64,000 nucleotides of DNA from an uncultured Bacteroidales bacterium (GTDB taxonomy: Bacteria; Bacteroidota; Bacteroidia; Bacteroidales; Muribaculaceae): positions 33,049 through 97,048 of the forward strand of contig CASEAQ010000015.1 of assembly GCA_949285735.1 (NCBI GenBank), written 5' to 3'. Under the pieces are notes generated by a model. It saw nothing but the letters and a program-made list of their open reading frames with translations, had not been told where the DNA came from and ran no database searches. The position numbers and the translations under genes are program-made. Shown one piece after another: positions 39,001-47,735 of this stretch; within the stretch, counting starts at the first letter, position 1; each line of letters opens with the position of its first letter.

Positions 39001-41612
39001 TTGTGGAAGTGGAAGTGCGCAGCGGAGTTGGGTATCCTGCCGGTATCGAGCTATACTTGGGACAAGGAAATTCAGTCTCGTCCATGACGCAAGGCGACCC
39101 TGTTTACAGCTTCTCGGCTGAAGGCAATGGCGCTATCACATATACCTCCGACCAGTTTGTAGTGGACGAGGACGGAGACTACTACATGGCTATACGTGCG
39201 ACAAGCATCACGACGATGACATCTGTATTGCGCTACACCGTTTATTATTATGAAAACGGCGGAGATCCCCTTGACACGCCGTGGAGCGAAAACTTCGACG
39301 GTGATGCCGAAATCGCTGCCATGGGCTGGAAACTCGGCGACGGGACATTCGCTATCGCCGATGGCGCAATGGTTTCGACAAGCAACGGAGAGGCTCGCAA
39401 CGAAATCATATTCTCGCCTTTGGTGAACATGAAAGCAGGCTACACTTATGAAATATCTTTCGACTATGCTTATGCCGGCTCGGGCGATTTCGCATTCAAC
39501 ATGGCTGGTGGGCAGAGCGATGCCGAACTCATAGCCGAGAGCCACACTGTGCTCGACGGCGCAGGACAGGAATGCCGCTATCTATTTACGCCAACGCGTG
39601 ACGGCTCTTATTGTGCTGCATGGCAACTTGCCACTACGGCTGATGACAATGCTGCCGCTTCAATTGACAACTTGTCTTTCGGTGCAAACATATATGTCGC
39701 CTTGCCATTTGACGAGAATTTCGACAGTTATATGCTCAATGCCATACCTACGGGTTGGAGCGGTGCGGCAACGACCACAGGCGCAGGCAGCGACGACATC
39801 GTGGCTGCACTCGACAGCGAGGCAAGCACGCCTTGGTTCTATGTCAACAACGCGCTCGATAGCTATACTATAGCATTCGACATGACCAACTCGGCAAGTG
39901 TGGAAATCAATGCCACATTCAGCGACGGTAGCACGGCAAATGTGGGTACATGCGCGGCAGGCTCAGGTTGGACAGAGCAATCATTTGCAATCCCGCAAAT
40001 GGCAAATGCCGTAGATCCGTATTCCGTGCGTCTCTCATTCACCAGCGCCGATGGCAGCACTGTACAAATCGACAATGTAGCCGTGACACGCAATCCACGT
40101 GCAGTGGTTGCCGGTGCGCCATACAATTTCAGGGCTTATCCCGATGGAACGATTGTGTGGATGTATCCGCAGCAAGACAGCGAAGGTAACAATCTCGAAT
40201 TAGGAACAGAGGTCACTGTTACAATTTATGACGGTGATGAAGTCATTGCGACAGAGACTGGAACCGTCACTACCAACGAATATGGTTCGCTTCTCAACCA
40301 GGGCAGTGTCAACGTCGAGTACAGCGATGAGTGGACGAATAGTGTTAAGCTGTTCCGCGCCACGGCATCGATAGATGGTATGGCAGGCAAGTCGGCAACT
40401 TGGATTTTGCGCCAAAACGACGACTTGACATTCAGCAACACGAACAACATATACTGCATAGCCGACTATGACTTCTCGGCTGACGAGCAATGGAGCAACG
40501 ACGGCTGGACGATTGACAACGGAACAGCCACGGCAACCAGTGGAACACCGTCGATGTCGTCGCCCAATGTAGAGCTCTCAGAGGGGCAGCTTTACATGGT
40601 GCGCTACTATATTGCAACCGATGCCGACTACCCAGCCGATTTTACTGTTACCGTAGGCAGCGACTCTCAGGTATTCAACGGAGCACATATCGGACTTAAC
40701 ACGTTTGACTGGAACTTGGGTGCCACTTCCGAGTTTATCGGGCAGCCGCAGTATATCGACTTCATGCTTTCTCGTATAGAGGATGCAGGCAACTATGCCG
40801 TGGAGATTGCTGCAAGCAACATCGGAAGTAGCATATCGGTCAGCAGGGTGCAAGTTTATGAAGTGAGGGAATATGCAACTATCTGCGAGGCTCCTTATGA
40901 GAACGATTTCGAAGACCTTGCAACGCCGTCGGGTGAAATCGAACCCAACTGGTACTTGCCTTGGTACACAAATTATTGGAGAATCGACGACATGAGCAAT
41001 TATGGCGCTACGGCAGCATCGGGCAACCGCGCACTCGTAGCTCCTTCCACTACCGACCTTGATGTGACTGCTCCGCAAGACTTTGTTTATACTCCGTATC
41101 TTGCCGCAGGTGCCGGAAAGACCTACCGCGTAGAATTTGACTACTATATGCCGTCAAGCGCAACTGGGCTTGCATTCATTTACGCTTACTCTCCGACATA
41201 TACCGATGGTGAGTACCAAGTCATAGCAGAGCTGCCGCAGTCAACCGAGTGGACTCACTATGAATTGACCACGACAAATACTGGCGAAGACGGAACTCTA
41301 TTGTTTGGCTTTGTCTCTTATGCGACCGATACGCGCGACAATGTCACTGCTATCGACAACTTCCGTTATGTCGAGGTTACAGGTACATCGGTTGACGAGA
41401 TAGATGCTGGTGGAAAGATATTCTACTATAATGGTAGCCTCAATATCCCAGGCAATATCTCGAGTGTCATGGTTTATGACCTGCAGGGCCGAATGGTATT
41501 CTCGACGACCGAGACCGGGCAAGTGTCGCTCGACGGAATAGGTCACGGCGTATATGTTGTGAAGGGATTCTCTACCAGCGGTCTTGTACAAACTGTCAAG
41601 ATTGTGAAATAA
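36090..41612 (+). CDS. Giant secreted multi-module adhesin-like protein with T9SS tail
   Basis: The 1840-residue product has a signal peptide ending TATA. About ten jelly-roll modules of 140-160 residues (cleaved-adhesin or choice-of-anchor-J like) begin near residues 28, 175, 330, 493, 652, 903, 1063, 1203, 1457 and 1600. Most begin with a PYxxxF-type strand and carry a NDDYLISP / NDWLISP motif then FEAGKxY. Fibronectin-III-like domains fall near 805-890 and 1345-1440. The C-terminus (from about 1767, VYDLQGRMVFST...GVYVVKGF) is a type A T9SS sorting domain. A role in adhesion or glycan binding at the surface is inferred. Confidence 0.85.
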   Translation: MNKKFYILLCTAVLAVVTATAAESVPYSMSFNNTLGDWTTQDDSGGYPYWQTGPNGVYCMASYGVTNDDYLISPEIAFEAGKTYEVTTTWHGNTYGGPHTVNVMYGTGDDVSAFTDAGAVEVVAGESTSVQFTIAEAGNYKVALHNTTVADYGACYLPSLTINEVEGGDSGDETAALPYDYNFLANGFGDWLSYRGENSSSYQGWSYEEGYGVFCQVFTGSNDDYLISPLFTFEAGKSYQVTVSLGSFSLSGGNGDNISVMLGTSTDGSGYTDAGALDLAPATSPSVTFSVETSGDYRIALHNTCGMMSTWYVENIAIAEVVGGSDEVKKVPYTKDFQADYASGLGEWTQYDANNDGAVWENSFMDLTEYGDELYLFGVVVQSSGAHDDYLISPLISLEAGSYKVTVTMGDNTNDGAIELMYGTSTDNTGWTLIDNLDCSPATVNEKTFTVDQAGNYRIALHDITANGIYGAPNVFSVSIDEIAGGSTVEELQLPYKFDFSANGVGDWATLDANEDGCTWEESGSGSSFGIVCREARDGLGANNDYIVSPGQFTFEGGKIYDVTIAIGGFCTSGTINGGYDLVEVVVGSGDDFTSYESMGSFTLAEGSDATVHLQFDETRTCRVGIHDAGNMSVWYVTSISIAEYEEPELPAGVLLDKDFNDRLLNDWTTIDGNNDEATWHFEDNLTGVALTRSRGTAQNDWLISPAMTFEAGKSYIVSYTLGTSGSPMLETLETAYGTSATAEAMTNVIGSESFQGDTTRYYRITPTAGGAFHIGFHATSDAGNGTILVVSASVVESEGITPLAPVGLSAESDIRQSTVDLSWTNPVIDTENIPLQGNLTLRIVRNGEQVAEISGEPGATMQYTDRPADFSGYATYQIYAYVDSEKLSEAVETTINLDDFQGEANVLYTAGGSYGGDFQNWTATNVSGTRQWSYTLYDDSWQISRGTSAECDNWLISGSPINMTTDRRYVVEVEVRSGVGYPAGIELYLGQGNSVSSMTQGDPVYSFSAEGNGAITYTSDQFVVDEDGDYYMAIRATSITTMTSVLRYTVYYYENGGDPLDTPWSENFDGDAEIAAMGWKLGDGTFAIADGAMVSTSNGEARNEIIFSPLVNMKAGYTYEISFDYAYAGSGDFAFNMAGGQSDAELIAESHTVLDGAGQECRYLFTPTRDGSYCAAWQLATTADDNAAASIDNLSFGANIYVALPFDENFDSYMLNAIPTGWSGAATTTGAGSDDIVAALDSEASTPWFYVNNALDSYTIAFDMTNSASVEINATFSDGSTANVGTCAAGSGWTEQSFAIPQMANAVDPYSVRLSFTSADGSTVQIDNVAVTRNPRAVVAGAPYNFRAYPDGTIVWMYPQQDSEGNNLELGTEVTVTIYDGDEVIATETGTVTTNEYGSLLNQGSVNVEYSDEWTNSVKLFRATASIDGMAGKSATWILRQNDDLTFSNTNNIYCIADYDFSADEQWSNDGWTIDNGTATATSGTPSMSSPNVELSEGQLYMVRYYIATDADYPADFTVTVGSDSQVFNGAHIGLNTFDWNLGATSEFIGQPQYIDFMLSRIEDAGNYAVEIAASNIGSSISVSRVQVYEVREYATICEAPYENDFEDLATPSGEIEPNWYLPWYTNYWRIDDMSNYGATAASGNRALVAPSTTDLDVTAPQDFVYTPYLAAGAGKTYRVEFDYYMPSSATGLAFIYAYSPTYTDGEYQVIAELPQSTEWTHYELTTTNTGEDGTLLFGFVSYATDTRDNVTAIDNFRYVEVTGTSVDEIDAGGKIFYYNGSLNIPGNISSVMVYDLQGRMVFSTTETGQVSLDGIGHGVYVVKGFSTSGLVQTVKIVK

Positions 41613-41629
41613 AGATTCCATTATACTAA

Positions 41630-41677
41630 AACCATACCATGGCGGCTGTGAGCCAGAAGAAATGCCATGGTATGGTT
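41630..41677 (+). terminator. Terminator after the giant adhesin gene
   Basis: AACCATACCATGGC (41630-41643) pairs perfectly with GCCATGGTATGGTT (41664-41677) over a 20-nt loop and is followed by GTATTTTATG. The next gene starts 42 nt later, so it may instead modulate read-through. Confidence 0.7.
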
Positions 41678-41719
41678 GTATTTTATGTTATACTAAAAAA
41701 ACAATACTCTAAACTCTAA

Positions 41720-43948
41720 ATGAAAAAAGCAATAGCAACCAACTTGGCTGCAATGGCAGCCGTCTTGAGCTTGCCAATGGTGGCTGCAGCGCAAACCATG
41801 CCTCAGCTTTCAGCCGAGGGCATCGACTTGTATGTGTCGATGCGTTACAGTGCGGCGTGGGACAACAGCGATGTGTTTCCTGCCGATTCGGCAGGTATCT
41901 ACATATTGCCTGCTGGCGCGACTGCCCCAGTACCTGTAGTGGCTCCAGTGCAAGTGAGCGGTGGAATGGCCTACCATGACGGCAAAGTGTATATCAACAC
42001 ATTCGACAACGGTGAAGGTGGCGAAGATGGTATCGTTCCCGAATGGCGAATCTATGATCTGAAGTCGGGGGAACTGGAAACTCGAATACCGGGTGAGGCT
42101 GGTTCAAGCAACCTCACATCGACCTTGACTTATGATGCTACCGAGGATGTGGTGTATGGTATTCTGACAACCAATGCTGGCAGCTTCCTCACTCAAATCG
42201 ACCCGGAGACAGGTGAGAAAACAGTATGTGGGCAACTCTCCGAACTCGACGGGTCTGAGACACACAGAATCGACCGCTGCCGTGCAATCGCCGCCGACAA
42301 GTGGGGTGACATTTATGCCATATATATAAGGTATCCCGATGCGAGCGGTACATTGAGATTTGGACGAATCATCAAAAGCGGAGAACGTGCCGGTACAATT
42401 GTGCGCATTGGCGAGATTTCTCCAAGCAATATGCTCGAAGGCGACTATTTGCAAATGGCATACAACAACCAATATGCTTTATTCTACAATAATCGCGACG
42501 ACAAGATGTATTGGATTTCCGGGCAGTTGAGCATCAATATTGAGAGTTCATACTATTCGCCAATATTTGAGATGAATCTGAACTCGGGAGCGGCAACAAT
42601 GGTGGGTTACCTGCCGCAAGGCTACCAGATAACTGGAGCTTTCTTCGACGAACCTGTGCTCGATTCCCCCAATGGCATCGATGACCTGAGATACACTTAT
42701 TCGCCACAATCCGACGACCGCACCACTGGTTGTCTGGAATTGACGGCTCCTTCCACCACATATGGCGGTGATGAAATTGTTGGGTCATTGACTATTGTAA
42801 TCAAAGAAGGCGACACTGAAGTTGCCCGTATCGAAAATGTGGAACCGGGAGCCAATGTGGCTACCGAAACACAAACTTTCGGCTATGGGGAGCATTCGTT
42901 CTCATGCTATGCTATAGCCAACGGAGTTGAAAGTTTCTCGCGCGATTTCGACCTTTGGGTAGGATATGACTTGCCGTCAAACCCGACTAATGCTTTGGTT
43001 ACTGCCGACGGGCTCACGCTCAATCTCACATGGGATGCTCCCACAACAGGCATGCATGGCTATGAAATAGATGCCGATAACATCTACTACCGCATATACA
43101 GATATCATGACAGCCAAAATGTGGAGTTACTTGCCGACTATGTGGAAACGACTTCATATCAGTTTGAGATACCAAGCGAACTTAACAGATACTTGTATAT
43201 TATTTATCCTTGTTATAACGAGCAGAGTGGTAGCGGCATAACCACCAACACGATTATTGCTGGAACGCCGCTAGAGGCTCCATATTCGACCGACTTCTCT
43301 GATGTAAACGAGATGGCTAACCGCTACAAGATTCTCGACAGCAATGCCGACGGGCACTCATGGAACTGGGCGGGAATGGCATACTACTGGTATAGCGAAG
43401 TCAACGATGCCGACGACTGGTTGTTCACCCCGCCAATCAATTACAAGGCTGGACACAGGTATCGCATGACAATCATGGCACAATCGTCGCTTTCCGACTA
43501 TCCCGAGAGGCTCGAACTGACATTCGGCAACGATGACGAAGTGGAGGCACAAGAGTTGTTGCTCAATATCGAGGAAGTGGCAGCAGATGTAGCCACTGAA
43601 TATAGCGTGGAAGTAACGCCTGAGGAAGATGGTGTACACTTCTTCGGTTTGCACTGCACTTCGCCGGCATACAGCGAATTCCTCTTCCTGACGGCACTCG
43701 AAATTGTGGATTTGGACGATCCTACTGTCGGAATCGACGAAGTAGGAAGTCCTGTTGCAAATATTGAAGTTGTAACTGGCGACGGTACAATCACCATTAC
43801 AAATCCCGAGGGAAACAGCATCGCGATTTATACAACTGGTGGTACAATGGTGGCAAGCTCATCGGCAACAGAGTTCACCACCGACGCAGCCCAAGGTGTT
43901 TATATCGTGAAGTGTGGCAATTCGGTTCAAAAAGTAATAGTGAAATAA
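41720..43948 (+). CDS. Secreted T9SS-sorted protein, propeller-like plus adhesin module
   Basis: The 742-residue product has a signal peptide ending AAAQ (about 25). Residues 30-310 show repeated strands such as GGMAYHDGKVYI, YDLKSGELETRI and GDIYAIYIRYPDAS, suggesting a beta-propeller. Fibronectin-like strands follow (about 415-510). One module of the same type as in the upstream giant protein (LEAPYSTDFS...DDWLFTPPINYKAGHRY, about 515-675) comes next. The last 65 residues form a type A sorting domain ending GVYIVKCGNSVQKVIVK. The shared module and location suggest a common origin and probably co-secretion with the giant protein. Confidence 0.82.
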   Translation: MKKAIATNLAAMAAVLSLPMVAAAQTMPQLSAEGIDLYVSMRYSAAWDNSDVFPADSAGIYILPAGATAPVPVVAPVQVSGGMAYHDGKVYINTFDNGEGGEDGIVPEWRIYDLKSGELETRIPGEAGSSNLTSTLTYDATEDVVYGILTTNAGSFLTQIDPETGEKTVCGQLSELDGSETHRIDRCRAIAADKWGDIYAIYIRYPDASGTLRFGRIIKSGERAGTIVRIGEISPSNMLEGDYLQMAYNNQYALFYNNRDDKMYWISGQLSINIESSYYSPIFEMNLNSGAATMVGYLPQGYQITGAFFDEPVLDSPNGIDDLRYTYSPQSDDRTTGCLELTAPSTTYGGDEIVGSLTIVIKEGDTEVARIENVEPGANVATETQTFGYGEHSFSCYAIANGVESFSRDFDLWVGYDLPSNPTNALVTADGLTLNLTWDAPTTGMHGYEIDADNIYYRIYRYHDSQNVELLADYVETTSYQFEIPSELNRYLYIIYPCYNEQSGSGITTNTIIAGTPLEAPYSTDFSDVNEMANRYKILDSNADGHSWNWAGMAYYWYSEVNDADDWLFTPPINYKAGHRYRMTIMAQSSLSDYPERLELTFGNDDEVEAQELLLNIEEVAADVATEYSVEVTPEEDGVHFFGLHCTSPAYSEFLFLTALEIVDLDDPTVGIDEVGSPVANIEVVTGDGTITITNPEGNSIAIYTTGGTMVASSSATEFTTDAAQGVYIVKCGNSVQKVIVK

Positions 43949-43972
43949 CCTACACACATAACAAATGTGTCA

Positions 43973-44022
43973 AGTGGAGATGGGATGACGCGTTGTGAGC
44001 GTCACCCCATCTCTACTTTTTT
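43973..44022 (+). terminator. Terminator of the T9SS protein gene
   Basis: AGTGGAGATGGGATGACGC (43973-43991) pairs with its near-complement (43999-44017), 17 of 19 positions, and is followed by TTTTTT. It is a standard intrinsic terminator 24 nt after the stop. Confidence 0.85.
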
Positions 44023-44193
44023 AATGTCGTATAGACGTGGGTTATCGTGTATGCGCAATATACCACACAAACCATTGCAGTATCATAATTTCCATGAAAA
44101 TAAAGTGCAGGAGGTTATGCAACCCGTCGGGGGGAAGGCTGATATTCATTAAGGGGGGCAAGGATTCTTCGTGTGGAGTATGGCAAAAAAAAT

Positions 44194-44225
44194 CACCCGG
44201 AGGTGGCGTTAGCCTCGTCCGGGTG
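44194..44225 (-). terminator. Terminator of typA
   Basis: CACCCGGA (44194-44201) pairs with TCCGGGTG (44218-44225). On the minus strand the hairpin is followed by ATTTTTTTT. It lies 41 nt beyond the typA stop. Confidence 0.85.
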
Positions 44226-44266
44226 CAAAAATATAAAATTATGAAACAAAGTCGAAAGTCCGAAGT

Positions 44267-46066
44267 TTAGTTGCGGTTGGCGCGCTTGCGCTCGTTCTCG
44301 TCGAGAATGATTTTGCGCAGGCGTATGTGGTGGGGAGTCACCTCTACATATTCGTCAGCCTTTATGTATTCGAGTGCTTCTTCCAGGCTGAATACTATCG
44401 GCGGCACGATACGGGCTTTGTCGTCGGCACCCGATGCGCGCATATTGGTGAGCTTCTTCGACTTGGTGACGTTCACCACTATGTCGTTGTCCTTGGCGTT
44501 TTCGCCCACGACTTGCCCGGCATACACTTCCTCTTGCGGGAAGATGAAGAAGCGTCCGCGGTCTTGCAGCTTGTCGATGGCATAGGCATAGGCTGTGCCG
44601 CTTTCCATGGCGATGAGCGAGCCGTTGGTGCGGCGTTCGATGTCGCCTTTCCAAGGCTGGTATTCAAGGAAGCGGTGCGACATGATGGCTTCGCCTGCCG
44701 ATGCGGTGAGCACGTTGGTGCGCAAGCCGATGATACCTCGCGACGGAATGTTGAACTCCATCTGTATGCGGTCGTTTTGGGTGGTCATTGTCACCATTTC
44801 GCCCTTGCGGCGGGTTACCATGTCGATGATTTTGCTCGAATATTCCTCGGGCACGTTTATCGACAGCAGTTCGACTGGTTCGCACTTCTGCCCGTTGATT
44901 TCTTTCACGATTACTTGCGGCTGGCCTACTTGCAATTCGTAACCCTCGCGGCGCATGGTCTCGATGAGCACTGCAAGGTGCAGCACGCCGCGACCAAACA
45001 CCGTCCAAGCATCGTCGCTCTCGGTGCGTTGCACGCGCAGGGCGAGGTTGCGGTCGAGCTCTTTTGTCAGGCGGTCGGCGATGTGTCGCGAAGTGACATA
45101 TTTGCCGTCTTTGCCGAAGAATGGCGAGTCGTTGATAGTGAATGTCATCGACATTGTGGGTTCGTCGATGGCGATGCGTGGCAGCGGCTCGGGGTTGTTG
45201 ATGTCGGCGATAGTGTCGCCAATCTCAAACCCGTCGAGACCCACTATGGCGCAGATGTCGCCCGAGAGAACCGATTGCACCTTCTTGCGGCTCATGCCTT
45301 CAAACACGTGCAACTCCTTGATGCGCTGCTTGCTTATCGAGCCATCGCGGCGGCACAGGGCGATGTCCATGTTTTCGCGCATTTCGCCGCGGTGTACGCG
45401 ACCGATTGCGATACGGCCCACGTATGACGAGAAGTCGAGCGATGTGATGAGCATCTGTGCGTCGCCTTCGAGCACTTGCGGTGCAGGAATGTATTTTATG
45501 ATTGCGTCGAGGACGGCATTTATGTTGTCGGTGGGTGTGCGCCAGTCGTCGCTCATCCAACCCTGTTTTGCCGATCCGTAAATCGTGGGGAAGTCGAGCT
45601 GGTCTTCGGTGGCGTTGAGGTTGCACATCAGGTCGAACACCATCTCCTGCACCTCGTCGGGGCGGCAGTTGGGCTTGTCAACCTTGTTGATTACGACAAT
45701 GGGTTTCAATCCTATTTCGAGAGCCTTTTGCAGCACAAATCGAGTTTGTGGCATGGGTCCTTCGAAGGCATCGACGAGCAACAGGCAGCCATCTGCCATA
45801 TTGAGGACGCGCTCCACTTCGCCGCCGAAGTCGGAGTGTCCCGGGGTGTCGATGATGTTTATCTTGTAACCGTTGTAATTGATTGAAACGTTCTTGGAAA
45901 GGATTGTAATGCCTCGTTCACGTTCGAGGTCGTTGTTGTCGAGGATTAACTCTCCCGTAGATTGGTTGTCGCGGAAAAGGTTGCCCGCAAGCAACATCTT
46001 GTCAACCAGCGTAGTTTTGCCGTGGTCAACGTGTGCTATTATAGCAATGTTCCTTATATTCTGCAT
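44267..46066 (-). CDS. typA: Translational GTPase TypA/BipA
   Basis: The 599-residue product shows all the elongation-factor motifs: AHVDHGKTT (about 11-19), RGIT, DTPGHSDFGGEVER and NKVDKP. Domains II-V and the BipA-specific C-terminal domain follow. It binds the ribosome like EF-G/LepA and supports 50S assembly and stress or cold adaptation. Length is normal for the family. The promoter at 46087-46118 gives a short leader of about 15 nt. Identification is secure. Confidence 0.97.
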   Translation of the reverse strand: MQNIRNIAIIAHVDHGKTTLVDKMLLAGNLFRDNQSTGELILDNNDLERERGITILSKNVSINYNGYKINIIDTPGHSDFGGEVERVLNMADGCLLLVDAFEGPMPQTRFVLQKALEIGLKPIVVINKVDKPNCRPDEVQEMVFDLMCNLNATEDQLDFPTIYGSAKQGWMSDDWRTPTDNINAVLDAIIKYIPAPQVLEGDAQMLITSLDFSSYVGRIAIGRVHRGEMRENMDIALCRRDGSISKQRIKELHVFEGMSRKKVQSVLSGDICAIVGLDGFEIGDTIADINNPEPLPRIAIDEPTMSMTFTINDSPFFGKDGKYVTSRHIADRLTKELDRNLALRVQRTESDDAWTVFGRGVLHLAVLIETMRREGYELQVGQPQVIVKEINGQKCEPVELLSINVPEEYSSKIIDMVTRRKGEMVTMTTQNDRIQMEFNIPSRGIIGLRTNVLTASAGEAIMSHRFLEYQPWKGDIERRTNGSLIAMESGTAYAYAIDKLQDRGRFFIFPQEEVYAGQVVGENAKDNDIVVNVTKSKKLTNMRASGADDKARIVPPIVFSLEEALEYIKADEYVEVTPHHIRLRKIILDENERKRANRN

Positions 46067-46086
46067 ATAACGCTAAATTTCGGGTG

Positions 46087-46118
46087 CAAAGATAGTGCAA
46101 GTCGAGCGCAAATGCAAA
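46087..46118 (-). promoter_or_regulatory. Promoter of typA
   Basis: On the minus strand TTTG (46118-46115) is followed after 20 nt by TATCTTTG (46094-46087), a full match to the Bacteroidetes consensus. The typA ATG lies 21 nt beyond the -7 box. Confidence 0.75.
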
Positions 46119-46296
46119 TTTTCAAGAAAATCCAGCAGGGCTTTTGTGTGTATCTGCCGCCTGTTGTTTTTTACTGCAGAGTTTTGTACTTCGATTTTGA
46201 ATCTTCATCTTATATCTGGAAAGGGGATACAGGGGAGGTAGGTGGCGTATCTTGCGGTTAAGTTGCTTGCGCTTTTTCGTGGCGGCGTATAAACAC

Positions 46297-46331
46297 AAAA
46301 AAGCCTGACATCGCAATGTCAGGCTTTTTTT
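46297..46331 (-). terminator. Terminator of tRNA-His
   Basis: A perfect stem AAAGCCTGACAT/ATGTCAGGCTTT with a CGCA loop is flanked by A-runs and T-runs, so it would work in both directions. It abuts the 3' end of tRNA-His on the minus strand. Confidence 0.85.
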
Positions 46332-46332
46332 G

Positions 46333-46410
<78 letters not shown>

Positions 46411-46429
46411 ATGTTTCTGATTTCGGGTG

Positions 46430-46461
46430 CAAAGTTATGACAAATATTTTGATTGTGCAAG
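46430..46461 (-). promoter_or_regulatory. Promoter of tRNA-His
   Basis: On the minus strand TAACTTTG (46437-46430) is preceded after 20 nt by CTTG (46461-46458), inside the segment CCTCTTGCACAAT that also occurs before tRNA-Ala. Confidence 0.65.
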
Positions 46462-46481
46462 AGGCGAGCGGAAAAATATTT

Positions 46482-47300
46482 TCAATTCCGCTTGAATTGG
46501 CAAATTATTCGGGCGGCGGCATACACGATGATTAGCATCAGGACTATTGTTACCGATGCAGGAACGCTCACCAAGTAAATCCCGAACAGGTAGCTGCCCC
46601 ACAGCCCAGCCATTGCGCAAAGCAGCCCCACTGCCACCGACACGAGCATCATTTTGCTGAAGCGGCTGGCGAAGAGTTCGGCAATCATCTGCGGCATGGT
46701 GAGCATCGACATCAGCAGCATAATCCCGATGAGCCTTATCGTGAGCACCACGCACAGTGCCACCATCACCGACATCACGCAATTGATGGCTTTGACGTGC
46801 AATTGCTTGGTGGCGGCAAAATCGCGGTCGAAGGCGCAAGCCACTATTTGGCGGTAGAAGAACATGAAAAACAGTGCCAGCGCGGCAAGGAATATGGCAA
46901 ATGCCGCTATGTCGCCACGGCTGATGGTGAGAATGTTGCCAAAGAGGAATGAGTTGAGGTCGGGAACGTAGCCTGGCGTGAGGAAGATGAACAGCGTGCC
47001 TATCGCCATGCCGAAAGCCCACACGACGGCTATCGCCGAGTCTTCGCGCACACCTTGGCGTGCCGCCATCCAGTCAACCCCGAGCGAAGATGCCACGGCA
47101 AACACCCCGGCGGCGAGAATGGGGTTGATGCCGAGGTAGTAGCCAAGCCCGAGCCCGCCGAAGCAGGCGTGGGTGATGCCGCCGGTGATGAACACCATGC
47201 GGCGAGTGACGATGTAGGTGCCTATCATTGCCGAGGCGATGCTCACGAGCAGCACCCCGAGCAACGCGTTTTGGAAAAAGGTGTAATTGAAAATGTCAAG
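46482..47300 (-). CDS. Metal ABC transporter permease (ZnuB/MntB family)
   Basis: The product is 272 residues from MLDIFNYTFFQNALLG. There are eight or so membrane helices. The family pattern GTYIVTRRMVFITGGITHACFGGLGLGYYLG and the C-terminal MLTMPQMIAELFASRFSKMM segment are typical of zinc/manganese class permeases of the ABC-3 family. It would need an ATPase and a binding protein, neither of which lies in this window. Its start overlaps the end of the upstream 144-residue gene by a few bases, so they share a transcript with aroA further upstream. Confidence 0.88.
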   Translation of the reverse strand, partial: LDIFNYTFFQNALLGVLLVSIASAMIGTYIVTRRMVFITGGITHACFGGLGLGYYLGINPILAAGVFAVASSLGVDWMAARQGVREDSAIAVVWAFGMAIGTLFIFLTPGYVPDLNSFLFGNILTISRGDIAAFAIFLAALALFFMFFYRQIVACAFDRDFAATKQLHVKAINCVMSVMVALCVVLTIRLIGIMLLMSMLTMPQMIAELFASRFSKMMLVSVAVGLLCAMAGLWGSYLFGIYLVSVPASVTIVLMLIIVYAAARIICQFKRN

Positions 47301-47730
47301 CATTGCCGGTGTCTTGATGGTTGAGTGTCTGACGTGCTTCGGCGGCAAGCATCACGAGTTCGTCGCGCACTGCCGTGGGCAGTTCGATTTCGCGCAACTG
47401 GATGGAACGCGCCCAGCCGCCTATCTCGTCGGGGCGCAGCGTGTAGAGCACGTCGCGGAACTGTTCGATTTGTTCGTCGGTGTATTCGTCGGGCTTGGTG
47501 CCGCGGTAGGCATCAAGCTCTTCGTCTTCGTAATACACGATTTCCTTGCTCACGCCGGCGAGCAACGACTCTTTTTCGCACACCAAGTGCTGTCCGCAAC
47601 ACCCCTCGGGGCGGTCGGCAGGCTGTGGCGTGGTGTCGGTGTCTTCGCCTTTGTCGGTGAGGCGGTGGTGGATGTATAGAATCACTCCTGTGACCACGAG
47701 CGCCAGCAATATTATCAAAGCTCCTTTCAT
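47296..47730 (-). CDS. Small membrane-anchored hypothetical protein
   Basis: The product is 144 residues from MKGALIILLALVV. One N-terminal helix anchors a soluble domain with a Cys-Cys pair (PEGCCGQHLVCEK, about 43-55) and a conserved-looking acidic/aromatic region (YYEDEELDAYRGTKPDEYTDEQIEQF), then a helical end. I recall similar genes next to aroA in other Bacteroidales, sometimes named phospholipase without support. The CC-H-C cluster might bind metal. It lies 5 nt after aroA and overlaps the ABC permease, so the three form an operon. Confidence 0.72.
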   Translation of the reverse strand: MKGALIILLALVVTGVILYIHHRLTDKGEDTDTTPQPADRPEGCCGQHLVCEKESLLAGVSKEIVYYEDEELDAYRGTKPDEYTDEQIEQFRDVLYTLRPDEIGGWARSIQLREIELPTAVRDELVMLAAEARQTLNHQDTGNA

Positions 47731-47735
47731 AGTCG

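Larger units (their letters stand above)
43949..44266. other. Convergent intergenic region with two terminators
   Basis: This 318-nt stretch separates the T9SS protein gene from typA. It holds one hairpin for each gene (43973-44022 and 44194-44225). The middle part (about 44030-44160) shows no credible gene or repeat. Confidence 0.6.

Noticed and set aside
43973-44225. Possible gene between the T9SS protein and typA
   Set aside because: The frames here overlap two terminators and have no plausible start, signal or similarity.
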